Below, piece by piece: positions 22,049-32,193 of a stretch of DNA of 64,000 nucleotides. The notes beneath the pieces were generated by a model, which searched no databases, was not told the DNA's origin, and saw only the letters and a list, made by a program, of their open reading frames with translations. How positions within the stretch are numbered: position 1 is the first letter of the stretch; every line of letters starts with the position of its first letter. Made by a program: the position numbers and the translations under genes. The DNA is taken from positions 4,457,155 through 4,521,154 of the forward strand of contig JAESIW010000200.1 in the NCBI GenBank assembly GCA_016802295.1, read 5' to 3'. The DNA comes from Brachionus rotundiformis (taxonomy: Eukaryota; Rotifera; Eurotatoria; Ploima; Brachionidae).

Positions 22049-25000
22049 CTAGATTCTGGTGATTAACTTGCCGTTAGACCCTTGCTCTTTTGTAAGCTTT
22101 TCCCCTTTTTTGTGTATCCGCTTGTGTGAGCCTAATGCTCCAGCTGTGCTCGTTACGAAATCACACTCATCGCACCTATAGTTTTCTTTCACTGCTCCTA
22201 TTGGTCCTGTCGTTTTCTCTGGTGTACCGTACATGGTTTTTTCTAAGATCTCTTCTTCATTGTGTGGACCTTCTGGACTACTTACACCTTCCGAATTTTC
22301 CGGCGCAAGTGTTTCTAACTGTGGAATAATCATCGTTTCATTCTCAGGTGGATTTTCTTCATTGTTACTGTTCGCTTGGGTGTTTTGGTTTCTATTTTGC
22401 CTAGCTCCATTTTCGATTTCAACAACCTCTGACCTAGTCTCTTCTCTTCCGGCTTGTTCGCTTGTTGGTTTCACTTGATTCTTTTTTTTTCTGTGAATGG
22501 CAATGGTTTTCTTGTTTTCTCTCCATTCACTGCCTGAATCTGAACTGATACTTTCCATCACTTTAGCGTGATCTCTTGACACGTAACGTGTCATCCGATT
22601 ATAGTGCACAATTTGCTTTTTTTCTGTCTTCACGTCACGGACCTCAAAATTGACGTCACTCAAGATACTCGTAACCTCAAATGGGCCCAGAAATTTAGGA
22701 ACGAAACTTCTGACCTGTCCTACTTTTTGCCTATTGTTCGACAACATTACTAGATCGCCTACTTTAAACACTTGGCTGTTCTTCACCGCTTTATCGTATT
22801 GCTTTTTCTGCTTTTGTTGTGCCTGTTCGATATTTTCTGAAGCTTTTTTCTGGATTTCTTCGCGCGGCGTTCCTGGCACACTAGTTTCAATTTGCAATTT
22901 TCTGTCGCACTTGCTCATCAGTGTTGTTCCAAAAATTATCTGATTTGGGCTATAACTTGTTGACTCGTGTGTAGCGTTATTATATGCAAACGTAACCTGG
23001 CCTAATATTTCGTCCCAGTCGTCGTGACTATCCGCCACGTATGAGCTCAACATTTGTTTAATTGTTTTAATGGTGCGTTCCGCCAAACCATTACACTGCG
23101 GGTGATATGCCGTAGTGCGTATTTTTTTGATTCCCTGTTCTCTGCAAAACTCGTCGAATTCTCTTGCTTCAAAGTTTCGGCCTTGGTCGCTCAAAATCGC
23201 GAATGGAACCCCAAAAATTTCCAACGCTCTTCTTTTCAGAAAACTAATGGTCTTGTCTGCTGTCGTCCTCTGAGTCTCACCTGTGATGCAATACTTTGAA
23301 ACATAATCAACTAGTAGAAAAAAATGTGTGTTTCCATTTTTGGTTAATTTCAACGGTCCCGCTATGTCTATTCCCACTAGATCCCACGGAAATTGTACCT
23401 TAATTGTAATTAATGGGTGCCTGCTCTGTACATTCTTTGGTTTAGTCAACTGGCACTTTTCGCAACTTTTGCAATAGTCATAAATTTCGGACTTCATCTG
23501 AGGCCAATAGTAACGACGGGAAATGGTTTTGTAGGTTTTTTCGTAACTAAGATGCCCTGCTGAAATCTCGTCATGGTATAACTGGCAAACCAACTTGCGT
23601 AGTTGTTTGGGAACTACGATGGAATTTTCTCCTTGAAAGTTCTTTAATTTTAAAACATCATTTTCTATAAATAAAAATTCCTTATTGTTGTTCCAGTATG
23701 CTGAATTGTCTAAGTCTAAAAACTCTTTTGTATCGCCTGTTTTTACTCCTAACCTAACCACTGCGATTTCCCGGTCCTTGCCCTGTTCTTCTTCCCAGTC
23801 TACTTTCACATCCGTTTCCAGCTTGTTCACACACACCTGAGGTGGTCTCGATAACAAATCCGCTGTCTGATTTAAAGCTCCTGGGTGATATACTATCTTG
23901 TAATTCAGTTCTTCCAATTTTAGCAATAACCTATAAAGACGTCCATTGGGTTCTTTGGCTTTTTCCAATGTGCTTAAAGGCTTATGGTCTGTGAAAAACT
24001 GAATCGGCCTCCCAAAAATATACGCATGGTAAACCTTAGACGCGTACACAATGGCTAACATTTCCTTTTCCGATGTTGAATAGTTCCTCTCGTGCTTGTT
24101 TAACAACCGGCTTGTATACGCAATTGGGTGAAAAATACCTTCAATCCGCTGTCCTAACACAGCGCCCAGTGCTAAATCCGATGCGTCAGTATAAATTTCA
24201 AACTCGCCTTTGAAATTTGGGTAAATCAAGATTGGTGCTTGCACCAGTAACTTTTTTAGCTCCTCATACGCTTTCTGGCATTCTTCTGACCAAATGAACG
24301 TAGACTTCGGCGTTATAAGCGCATATAGATTGGCAGCTACGTTACTGAACGAAGGGATGAACCTTCTGTAATACGAGATCATTCCCAAGAACCGTTTAAC
24401 TTCGTCCTTGTTAGTTGGTGCTTTCATTTCCACAATAGCTCTAATTTTGCCGTAGTCTGGCCTTAGTCCTCGCTTGGTAATCTGGTAACCCAAATAATTT
24501 ACTGTATCCATGAACAGTTTGCATTTGCTCGGCTTGAGTTTCAGATTGGCTCCAATGAATCGTTTTAACACTTCCTCTAATCTAAGTACATGCGTTTCGA
24601 AGTCTTTTGCAAACACAATGATGTCGTCAATGTATACGAGACAATATTTCCAGCTTAGGCCTTGTAGTAGGTTGTCCATGGCCCGTTGGAACGTCGGGGG
24701 GGCATTGGTCAACCCAAACGGCATCACTCGGAACTGGTACAAGCGGTTATTGGCCGTAAATGCTGTCTTCTCTTTGTCCTTTTCTTCTAATGGGATCTGC
24801 CAATATCCCGCTTCTAGATCCAAAGTCGTAAAATACACCGAACCACCTAGCATATCCACCGTCTCGTCAATCCTCGGTAGAGGGTACGAGTCTTTTACGG
24901 TCACTTGATTCAACTTCCTAAAATCAATGCAAAAACGATATTCCTGCTTACCATCACCTTGAACCTTTTTCTTGACCAAAATTATCGGGCTTGACCACGG

Positions 25001-26947
25001 GCTTTTACTTTCCTCGATAATTTTGTTATCTCGCATTGACTTTATCTGTCTCCCAATCTCCTCTTGTGCTGCTTGCGGCATCCTGTATTGTTTCTGTTTA
25101 ATTGGTTTCGCACCCTTCGTGTCGATACCATGTTTCGCGACATGTGTTGTCCCTACGTCATACTCTGTCCATTTGAACGCTTTCTTGTACCTTGTGATCA
25201 ACTCTTTTACCGATTTCTGCTGTTGATTCGTTAACTCTTGGTTTATTTGGATAGTATCCCATTTGATATCCCCATCCTCATTTAAACTCTCTACTTCGGA
25301 TTCTTCGTCTATCTCAACCTCTTCCCATACACCCACCTCTGCACCTTCTTCCAACATAATGGCCCTTTCCGTAATGTTCATTACACTTACCCTAAGTCTT
25401 CCCTCACTGGAGACATTTCCTACACTTCTTGCCCAGATAACTTCCTGGTTTAAATTGTTCGATTTTTCCGGTCTCGGTTCGAACATTACTATTTTGTCTT
25501 TGGTCTTTACCTGGATTTCAACTAACATTTCTGTCTTAGGTCTAACAATCACGGAACTTCTCACTATTCCCAAATTCTTATTGGTGGTATCATTTTCGCT
25601 CGTCACTGGTTCTTCACATAAACAATTTATCTGGTGTCGAATCTGGTTATCACTTAAACTGACGATCTCTTTTTCGTAGTCAAAAATTGCCTTGAAACGC
25701 TTCAAAAAATCGACCCCTAAAATTGCTCTTTCTGTTATGGTTGTAAAAATAAATTCATGATCTGCACTCCAACTGTTAATTCGCATTCTCACCGTTCCTC
25801 TTGCACACGCTACTGCCTGGCAATTTAGAGCTGATTTGATGTTTACTTCCACGCGCTCTAGACCCAGGTCATTAAACTCAGACTGTCCTGAAATTACCTT
25901 GTTTACCTTCTCTGCAAGCTCTTTTGGCAACTTGCTTATATTCATAAATGATGCTGTTGCTCCACTATCTAATAACATTGGGACACTAAATACGCAGTTA
26001 CCAACACTTACCCTTGTTTCCAGTCTTGTAAGTTTGGTTGCACGTGCTAGTTCTAAGCTGAAAGATTCACATTGCACGGTGTTAGCGACTACTTCTGACT
26101 CATCTTCCACTTCAGCTTCGATAGTAAAAGCAGATGTCTTCGGCCTGTTCTGGTTATAATTCTGATTGTTATTGTACACACTCCGGTTTTGATTTTGCTG
26201 CATCCTGTGTTGATAATTTTGACTTTGCATTTGGTAATTTGGCGTCTGCTGTTGGTGTTTTCTTTCGTACCATGTGTCTTTAGATTCACCCTTCTTATCC
26301 GCGTCAAGCATACGTCTCCTACACATTGCCCACTTGTGACCTGGTTTGTTGCAATAATTACAATTCCCAACAAACCTTCTGTTGTCGTACTGAGGCTTAG
26401 GAACCGCTTTATTGATCTCTATTTCTTGTTTAAACTGTCCTGGCAAAACTGACTTATAGTCGACTTGATTTTCAAAAATTACTATTAATTCTGACCATTT
26501 CTTGTCTGCTATCAGTTCTAGGAAAGTTTTCGTCGTTTCCGGCACACTTGACACTAGTCTCGCCTTTAACAATTTCGACTTCACAGTCACATCCAAACCC
26601 GGTAGACCCTTGTCTACTAGTTTTTCTAAATCTCTTGCAAAACTTGCCAATGACTCGCCTGGGTTAAGGATTCTATTGTAAAACAGGTTAAGGTAGTATT
26701 CGGTTGGTCTGAAACAGGTCTCCTTCAGTTTTTCGAATATTTTCCTAATGTCTTTTCGTTCAGCTTCTTCCATTCCATTAAATACTCTAAGTGCTTTACC
26801 TGACAAACAATATGCTATCACTGCTGCTTGCTGAATACTGTCCCAACCATACATGGCTGAATCATATCCGAAAGCTTTATAAAACTCGTCATAGTCTACG
26901 TTTTCACCGTCGTAGTTCAAATTACTTCCCATACCTCGCTTTGCCAT
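22049..26947 (-). CDS. Ty3/gypsy Gag-Pol polyprotein with C-terminal C2H2 finger
   Basis: One uninterrupted frame of 1632 codons. Order: Gag (1-190); CCHC zinc knuckle CNYCNKPGHKWAMC (about 196-209); aspartic protease with DSGA (about 326); reverse transcriptase with YIDD (about 770); RNase H with YTDAS; integrase with an HHCC finger (about 1126-1165) and DDE core (GID about 1196, LSDQGRNFE about 1252, NGLAERT about 1287); and a GPF module (FLGPFEV). A polar linker leads to a C2H2 zinc finger (CX2CX12HX3H, about 1590-1612) near the C-terminus. Gag and Pol are in the same frame without a frameshift. The order RT-RNase H-IN is that of Ty3/gypsy (Metaviridae). The ORF has no stop, so this copy is either recent or under recent constraint. 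Confidence 0.95.
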   Translation of the reverse strand: MAKRGMGSNLNYDGENVDYDEFYKAFGYDSAMYGWDSIQQAAVIAYCLSGKALRVFNGMEEAERKDIRKIFEKLKETCFRPTEYYLNLFYNRILNPGESLASFARDLEKLVDKGLPGLDVTVKSKLLKARLVSSVPETTKTFLELIADKKWSELIVIFENQVDYKSVLPGQFKQEIEINKAVPKPQYDNRRFVGNCNYCNKPGHKWAMCRRRMLDADKKGESKDTWYERKHQQQTPNYQMQSQNYQHRMQQNQNRSVYNNNQNYNQNRPKTSAFTIEAEVEDESEVVANTVQCESFSLELARATKLTRLETRVSVGNCVFSVPMLLDSGATASFMNISKLPKELAEKVNKVISGQSEFNDLGLERVEVNIKSALNCQAVACARGTVRMRINSWSADHEFIFTTITERAILGVDFLKRFKAIFDYEKEIVSLSDNQIRHQINCLCEEPVTSENDTTNKNLGIVRSSVIVRPKTEMLVEIQVKTKDKIVMFEPRPEKSNNLNQEVIWARSVGNVSSEGRLRVSVMNITERAIMLEEGAEVGVWEEVEIDEESEVESLNEDGDIKWDTIQINQELTNQQQKSVKELITRYKKAFKWTEYDVGTTHVAKHGIDTKGAKPIKQKQYRMPQAAQEEIGRQIKSMRDNKIIEESKSPWSSPIILVKKKVQGDGKQEYRFCIDFRKLNQVTVKDSYPLPRIDETVDMLGGSVYFTTLDLEAGYWQIPLEEKDKEKTAFTANNRLYQFRVMPFGLTNAPPTFQRAMDNLLQGLSWKYCLVYIDDIIVFAKDFETHVLRLEEVLKRFIGANLKLKPSKCKLFMDTVNYLGYQITKRGLRPDYGKIRAIVEMKAPTNKDEVKRFLGMISYYRRFIPSFSNVAANLYALITPKSTFIWSEECQKAYEELKKLLVQAPILIYPNFKGEFEIYTDASDLALGAVLGQRIEGIFHPIAYTSRLLNKHERNYSTSEKEMLAIVYASKVYHAYIFGRPIQFFTDHKPLSTLEKAKEPNGRLYRLLLKLEELNYKIVYHPGALNQTADLLSRPPQVCVNKLETDVKVDWEEEQGKDREIAVVRLGVKTGDTKEFLDLDNSAYWNNNKEFLFIENDVLKLKNFQGENSIVVPKQLRKLVCQLYHDEISAGHLSYEKTYKTISRRYYWPQMKSEIYDYCKSCEKCQLTKPKNVQSRHPLITIKVQFPWDLVGIDIAGPLKLTKNGNTHFFLLVDYVSKYCITGETQRTTADKTISFLKRRALEIFGVPFAILSDQGRNFEAREFDEFCREQGIKKIRTTAYHPQCNGLAERTIKTIKQMLSSYVADSHDDWDEILGQVTFAYNNATHESTSYSPNQIIFGTTLMSKCDRKLQIETSVPGTPREEIQKKASENIEQAQQKQKKQYDKAVKNSQVFKVGDLVMLSNNRQKVGQVRSFVPKFLGPFEVTSILSDVNFEVRDVKTEKKQIVHYNRMTRYVSRDHAKVMESISSDSGSEWRENKKTIAIHRKKKNQVKPTSEQAGREETRSEVVEIENGARQNRNQNTQANSNNEENPPENETMIIPQLETLAPENSEGVSSPEGPHNEEEILEKTMYGTPEKTTGPIGAVKENYRCDECDFVTSTAGALGSHKRIHKKGEKLTKEQGSNGKLITRI

Positions 26948-27075
26948 TTTCTTATAAGTATTTATTTGGCTTCACTCTGATTAAATCTGTATTTTCTAAA
27001 CCGACAACCACGCAACGCAACAAAACTCTTTATTGTTTTCTTCTGACACGAGAACTTTCTATTCTTTCTCTTCTC

Positions 27076-27108
<33 letters not shown>

Positions 27109-27189
27109 ATAAGAATTAGACGCACGCTCCTTGTACAAATTCTAACTGGCTTAACAATCTCCTAATTCTGGTTGGCTTACACTTCAAAA

Positions 27190-27207
27190 GCTCAACCGCT
27201 ATCACCA
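27190..27207 (-). promoter_or_regulatory. primer-binding-site-like sequence of the gypsy element
   Basis: On the minus strand, TGGTGATAGCGG begins one base after the LTR terminus ACA. TGG is the complement of a tRNA CCA end, as expected of a PBS. The tRNA species is not assigned. Confidence 0.55.
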
Positions 27208-27208
27208 A

Positions 27209-27337
27209 TGTAACTGTGAGGGGGTGTTACTTAATAAAACAATTTTATATTTTTATGACCGACTTTATTTAATATAATTTTGCTTTATATAGTCTTGGTA
27301 GCGTCTTGGTGGGGAGGGGCTAGAGGGTCACAAAACA
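27209..27337 (-). repeat. putative short 5' LTR (129 bp)
   Basis: Read on the minus strand it starts TGTTTTGTGACC and ends CAGTTACA, so it has TG...CA termini. It contains a TATATAAA box (27284-27291) and an AATAAA-like signal (27264-27269), the promoter and polyadenylation signals expected of an LTR, and is followed directly by the PBS. Without a second copy its limits cannot be proven. Confidence 0.55.
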
Positions 27338-27363
27338 TTTAATAAATTATTTAACTTATTTAA

Positions 27364-28128
27364 CTACCTCGATGTTAAATTATAAATAATAGAATAGCTT
27401 TGAATTGTTTCTTTAACATTGCAATCATTTTCTGTATAATTACGTGTTATTGATCCCTTATAGCTGGTAGTAATGTTTAAAACTAAGGTTTTTATTTGAC
27501 CGTTGGGCAATTCAATACTCTCTTCGTGTCCAACGAATTGACCTATTGGTAATTCTTCATTTATTCCAATTTTATTACTACGTATAGCATTTATTATTTG
27601 AGGAGGAATATTAGTTATTTGATTCCCATTGAGAGCCAAATCTCTTAATTCTGTATTTTTAAAAAAATTATCCAAAATTTTCTGAGATTCTTCTTGCAAT
27701 CTATTGAAAAATTCTTCAAAAAAATCATTATGCTTTTTGAAAGCATTGCTTAATTCTTTGAATCGTATTTGTGGATCTTCACTTTGGATATTTTTTAATT
27801 CATTTAAGTACTGCCTCGGTACATAAATCATAAAGGATGTCTTATTGCTATCTAAAAGAGATTCTCCGATCAAAAATCTAAAAGGCCGATACACAGTTAT
27901 TGGATCTTTGTCATCCAAATGAAAAATTTCAACTAATTCATTTTTAGGTTTAGCAATCGCATATACCCCCATTTTAAAATTCTGAACAAATTTTTCATGT
28001 TCTCTTTTATTTGAAGGATCGATTTCATTGAGATACTGAAATGGTCCGTAATGTTTTGTAGAAAAAGCATGTACAATTTCGATATTTTGTTTGTCTAATG
28101 AATCTTTTAGTGAAGAAAAATTAGGCAT
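27364..28128 (-). CDS. protein of unknown function
   Basis: Single-exon 254-residue protein from ATG 28128 to TAG. I recognise no family. It has no signal peptide or membrane span and is rich in Asn, Glu and Lys, with a helical charged segment at about 110-160 (LNELKNIQSEDPQIRFKEL and onward) and a C-terminal part with several Asn-Xaa-Thr/Ser sequons. Codon composition differs from the flanking AT-rich DNA. The putative LTR of the gypsy element begins 27 bp after its stop codon, on the same strand, so its natural 3' UTR is probably interrupted. Confidence 0.65.
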   Translation of the reverse strand: MPNFSSLKDSLDKQNIEIVHAFSTKHYGPFQYLNEIDPSNKREHEKFVQNFKMGVYAIAKPKNELVEIFHLDDKDPITVYRPFRFLIGESLLDSNKTSFMIYVPRQYLNELKNIQSEDPQIRFKELSNAFKKHNDFFEEFFNRLQEESQKILDNFFKNTELRDLALNGNQITNIPPQIINAIRSNKIGINEELPIGQFVGHEESIELPNGQIKTLVLNITTSYKGSITRNYTENDCNVKETIQSYSIIYNLTSR

Positions 28129-28583
28129 CTTGATGAATTGAATTTTTTAGACAAGTATCAAATTCAGATACAGAATACCAAGTTTTAGAAATTTATAATT
28201 AATTTAATTTTATAATTATGCTTAGCTAATTTCGAGTAATTGACATTTAATTTTACAAAACGATAATTGAAGCGTGAATTTTTATTCGAAAATCAAACTT
28301 TATTTCTTTTTACTGATTTTAGCAGTAACAAATTTTTAATTTTTCAATTTTTTGAAATATTTGATTATTTTATTTGATTAATTAGGATTATTTTAAAATA
28401 TTTTTGTAAATTTTTCATTTAAATCATCATCGTAATCATATAATATAAAAATTTCGAAAATAACATAAATAAGTTATATATTATTTATTTATCTAAATAT
28501 TTTCAAATATGTTTAAAAAATATTGTCTAAAAAGAATCTAGGAAAAAGTTAACTCAATAAATGATTTCTCGTCGAGTTTATGA
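28129..28583. other. intergenic, no gene seen
   Basis: A+T-rich spacer between two minus-strand genes; nothing recognised. Confidence 0.6.
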
Positions 28584-29363
28584 TTAGTTACAATTTCTTA
28601 CAAATACAAATTCGTTATAATGTAACCATTTGTTTTCTTCATTGTCAATAAGTGCCTTGTTATCTTTGTCATAAAAAGGGTTTGCTCCAGTTGCTCCGAC
28701 ACAATCTAATTTAAAATTGCATTCAATTAATGTATCGAAAGCTTGTTCTAAAAATGTGTGCTTAAGAAAAAATCTTGAAGTGTATCTATCACTAACACCG
28801 TGATCAGGATCTCTGCTTTCATTTAACGTGTCTCCAAAAACTTCTCGACATAGCTGGACTCTTCCACTGATTAAAATTCTTGAAATTTTTCTAAATTTAA
28901 CATCATTTAATCCATCGCGCCCATTCGAAAAAGTGCCTCTATAGCCTACAATAATGCAACCGTTGCTTGATTTTTTGCGACCACTTACAGGTGCTGAACT
29001 GATCAAACGTTCTGGCCTCAAATTGACGGCATTTATTAGGTGTCCATTTACTATTTCTGTGTCGCTAATTAATTTAACCATATTTGGCAATCTATAAAAC
29101 TCTGCTTCACATTTAAGTCGTCTTTTTTCTGTAAAATTTTCAGGTAAAATCAACTGCTTATTTCGCAAATAGTCCAATATATATCTAAACAAAAGACCAT
29201 CTCTATCGATGAAGATGCGATCTTTTGAATCTTTAACTTGAGATTTTGACTCGAATATTTCACTAAATAAGCTATTATTCTCTTGACACAAAGTCTTAGC
29301 TGTGGTTGTGTAATATACTCCACCAATATTCAATTCAATAATCAAATCTTCACTTCCAGACAT
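28584..29363 (-). CDS. KCTD12: KCTD8/12/16-type BTB protein
   Basis: Single-exon 259-residue protein. Residues about 7-105 are a BTB/T1 tetramerisation domain (ELNIGGVYYTT, then FIDRDGLLFRYILDYLR). Residues about 140-259 are the H1 domain specific to KCTD8, KCTD12 and KCTD16: GYRGTFSNGRD, KISRILISGR, CREVFGDTLNESRDP, RYTSRFFLKHTFLEQAFDTL and YNEFVFVR. In vertebrates these are cytoplasmic auxiliary subunits of GABA-B receptors (family knowledge). Vertebrates have three paralogues; this looks like a co-orthologue, so the symbol is indicative. The ATG at 29363 gives the N-terminal length usual for the family. Confidence 0.88.
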   Translation of the reverse strand: MSGSEDLIIELNIGGVYYTTTAKTLCQENNSLFSEIFESKSQVKDSKDRIFIDRDGLLFRYILDYLRNKQLILPENFTEKRRLKCEAEFYRLPNMVKLISDTEIVNGHLINAVNLRPERLISSAPVSGRKKSSNGCIIVGYRGTFSNGRDGLNDVKFRKISRILISGRVQLCREVFGDTLNESRDPDHGVSDRYTSRFFLKHTFLEQAFDTLIECNFKLDCVGATGANPFYDKDNKALIDNEENKWLHYNEFVFVRNCN

Positions 29364-32193
29364 TTTTTAAAATTCTTTTATTGATAATAAAATAAAGTTC
29401 TTTTTGATAATTTGATAAAAATCTAAAAAAAAATTAATTGAAAAATTTAATATTATTTCAATTGTGATCTTCAGAAATAATAATGAATATCATTGATAAT
29501 TAGCTTTTTAAAGAAAATTATGGAATATCAATATCTAAAAGACATAATAATTTTATGTTGTTTTAAATTCTAATTTGTAAAAAGGAAAAATAATTAATGG
29601 ATTAGATAAAAAACTGCTTACAAGAGCTTTTCAATTATTGAGAATAATTTGATTTTGTAAAATAATTAAACTAATAATTAGAATTCCATTCTAACAATTT
29701 TAGCTTTGTTAATTAAAAAGTTAAAGAAAATTTTTTCCATTTTCAAAAGAATTCGTTTGAACCTAAGGGTTTGATATTAAGATTAGTAATCAGTTAATTT
29801 ACTAAAATTTCTTATAAGGAAAGAAATTATATGGTTGACTTAATAAATAAAACATGCATATGAAAATAAGTTTTTATTAATTTAAATTAATACATCTTAA
29901 TTGCATTTTGTTTATCTATTGGATTATTAGACTTGAACAATTTGAGTTAAGTACATTAGTTTTCAAAAAAATGATTAATAAGTTTTAGTTTGACTTTATA
30001 GACAATATATTGTATCTTTTGTCATTAACTTGGGTAAATTGAATGAAAATTAAATTGTATAGTTCCTGGAATAATTATTCCCCAAATATAAAATGCAATA
30101 GTATAAGTTATGCTATTATTGGAAAATTTAACTACAACATTTCTTCAAAAATTAAAAAAACATTGCATCATGATATGTTATTAAAAAGAGATCATATTGT
30201 TGTAATTTAAAATTAAAACTAATAAAATAAAACATTTCTTGCTAATTTTAATCAGACAACAAAGAAAAATAAGTTGTTTCACTAATGAATTTTATCTCTT
30301 TTAATTGTCAGCTATGCATAAGTTCTTTTTTAAGATAATTTAAACTCGAGTCTATACTTAATCAATCAAACCTTTTCATTTTTTCCTTTTTGTCATATTC
30401 TTAGAAAAATAATTGATACGAACAAATATCTCCAATAAATCATTTTAATAAATATTCAAATAAATGTCAACAGAATTTTAATTCGTGATAAAAATATTAG
30501 TTAAAAAAAGAAAATATTAACACCTAAAATCTATTGAGATTTAAAATTCAATAATAATAATTCAAATTAGCTCAAAATTGAAGGCTTGAAATAAATTTAC
30601 ATTCAATTTCGTTTTCCTGTTCTAAACTGCAATTGATTTTTCCTTTTTTTTTAACAAAAACGCCAAAATTCAAATTTTTATTATTTTCAACTTATGAATA
30701 TTAATTTAATTAATATTTTTTTTAAATTACTATGTAATAAAATAAATTGAGTCGGTTGAACATACTTAAATTCATTAGAAAAATGTATCATTTTTCAAAT
30801 ACTTTATAAATATATTTTTGACAATTGATCTCTTGTATTAAAAAACTTCCTTTTTAATAATGCCTAAGCAACAAAATTTTATTATTAATTTTTATCTTCA
30901 TAACGTGTTTATTTATTTAAGGTTAAATTCAGAAAAATTTTAGATATGCGATAGCTACGAGTAATGTAGTTGTTGTAATCAAATATTTTGTATTTATCAA
31001 TAAAAATCAATGAAGAACTTTTTTCCTTACTAATATTATAATAAATCATCAATTTCTTTAAATTTCCTTTGTCCAAAAAAACTAACAATACAGAACAACA
31101 GAACTAATATTAATGAATCGATTTTTACTAAATTTGTAATTGATTAATTATTTTAAAATAGCTATCTTGCAAAATGTTTTTGCTTAAAATAATTTTTTCC
31201 ATCTTCTTGGTTATTGTTTTCAAAATTAGCGTCTATAAAAGAATATATTTAAAATTATGTTTTATAGTTTCCTGGCTAAATTAAACAATTTATGCTGAAT
31301 TGATCGCAGTCTTTATAATGATTGAAATATATACATCAGCTCCAATAATCAGTATCTTAATAGCGTTTTCTAAAAAAGTCTTCCAAGATGATCTAAATTT
31401 GCTAAAATCTCTTTTAAATAAGAAAAAAATCGATTCAAGATCGATATATTTAAGTTTTTTTTAAATGAATGATTTAATCGATGTATTCTTTTTTAATTTT
31501 TCTCTCTCATTTGTCAAAATGAAAATAAAAATTGAGACTTATATAGACGGGAGAAAAAGGGAATCAATATTAACTAGAATTTTAATTAAATATTTTCATT
31601 CACGACAAACAGAGATGACGAAAAAGGACTTTGGAAATAAACAAGGTAAATTTGTTCTCAAAATTTTTTATCAAATTTACTAATTTTTCTTCTATTTTAA
31701 TTTTGCGAAGATTAAATATTTATTAAAGTTAGAATTAATCAGTCAAAACATAAATAAAACTTAATTTAAAGTTTCTAAATTTAAATCAATATTTAATTTG
31801 TAAAAATACTCGAAAGAAAATCTTGATAAGTATCCACTCAAGTCACTAAGATAATCTATAATTTATTGATTAATTTATCTAAAATGATGAATCAAAATGG
31901 GCTCAAAAATCAATTGATTATTTATTATAAAATTGATTGTTTATATAATACCTTTTAAAAAAATGCTTCGAAGTCTTATTAAAATTATTTTTTTTAAAAA
32001 TTCGAAATTTATTGTGCATGCAATACTCTTAATGTTATTAACTAAACACGCAAATTCATTAAGAGGTTATTTAAAACATTGATTGGCATTTATGATAAGA
32101 ATTTAATTTTAAAATCTAATCTTCAAAATTTATTTACAAAAATCTATTTTATTTAAATTCGAGTCATAAATTAATTTAATAAAAGTGATTTAT
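29364..32193. other. intergenic, no gene seen
   Basis: About 2.8 kb of A+T-rich sequence. A 72-codon plus-strand frame at 31465-31683 was considered and not called. No tRNA, repeat or exon-like island was recognised. Confidence 0.5.

Larger units (their letters stand above)
21393..27337 (-). mobile_element. Ty3/gypsy LTR retrotransposon, 3' LTR not found
   Basis: Minus-strand element of about 5.9 kb: a probable 5' LTR at 27209-27337, a primer-binding-site-like sequence directly after it, a leader with a poly(T)/(A) run of about 30 (27079-27110), Gag-Pol at 22049-26947, a 300-bp AT-rich spacer, and an RRM-like ORF. The whole unit is GC-richer than its surroundings. No copy of the 5' LTR exists at the other end, and the composition jump at about 21393 suggests loss of the 3' end. 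Confidence 0.8.

Noticed and set aside
28584..29363. Voltage-gated potassium channel
   Set aside because: The T1 domain is followed by the KCTD H1 domain; there are no membrane helices.
31465..31683. 72-codon plus-strand ORF followed by a GTAAAT donor-like site
   Set aside because: No downstream exon or homology found; kept as intergenic.
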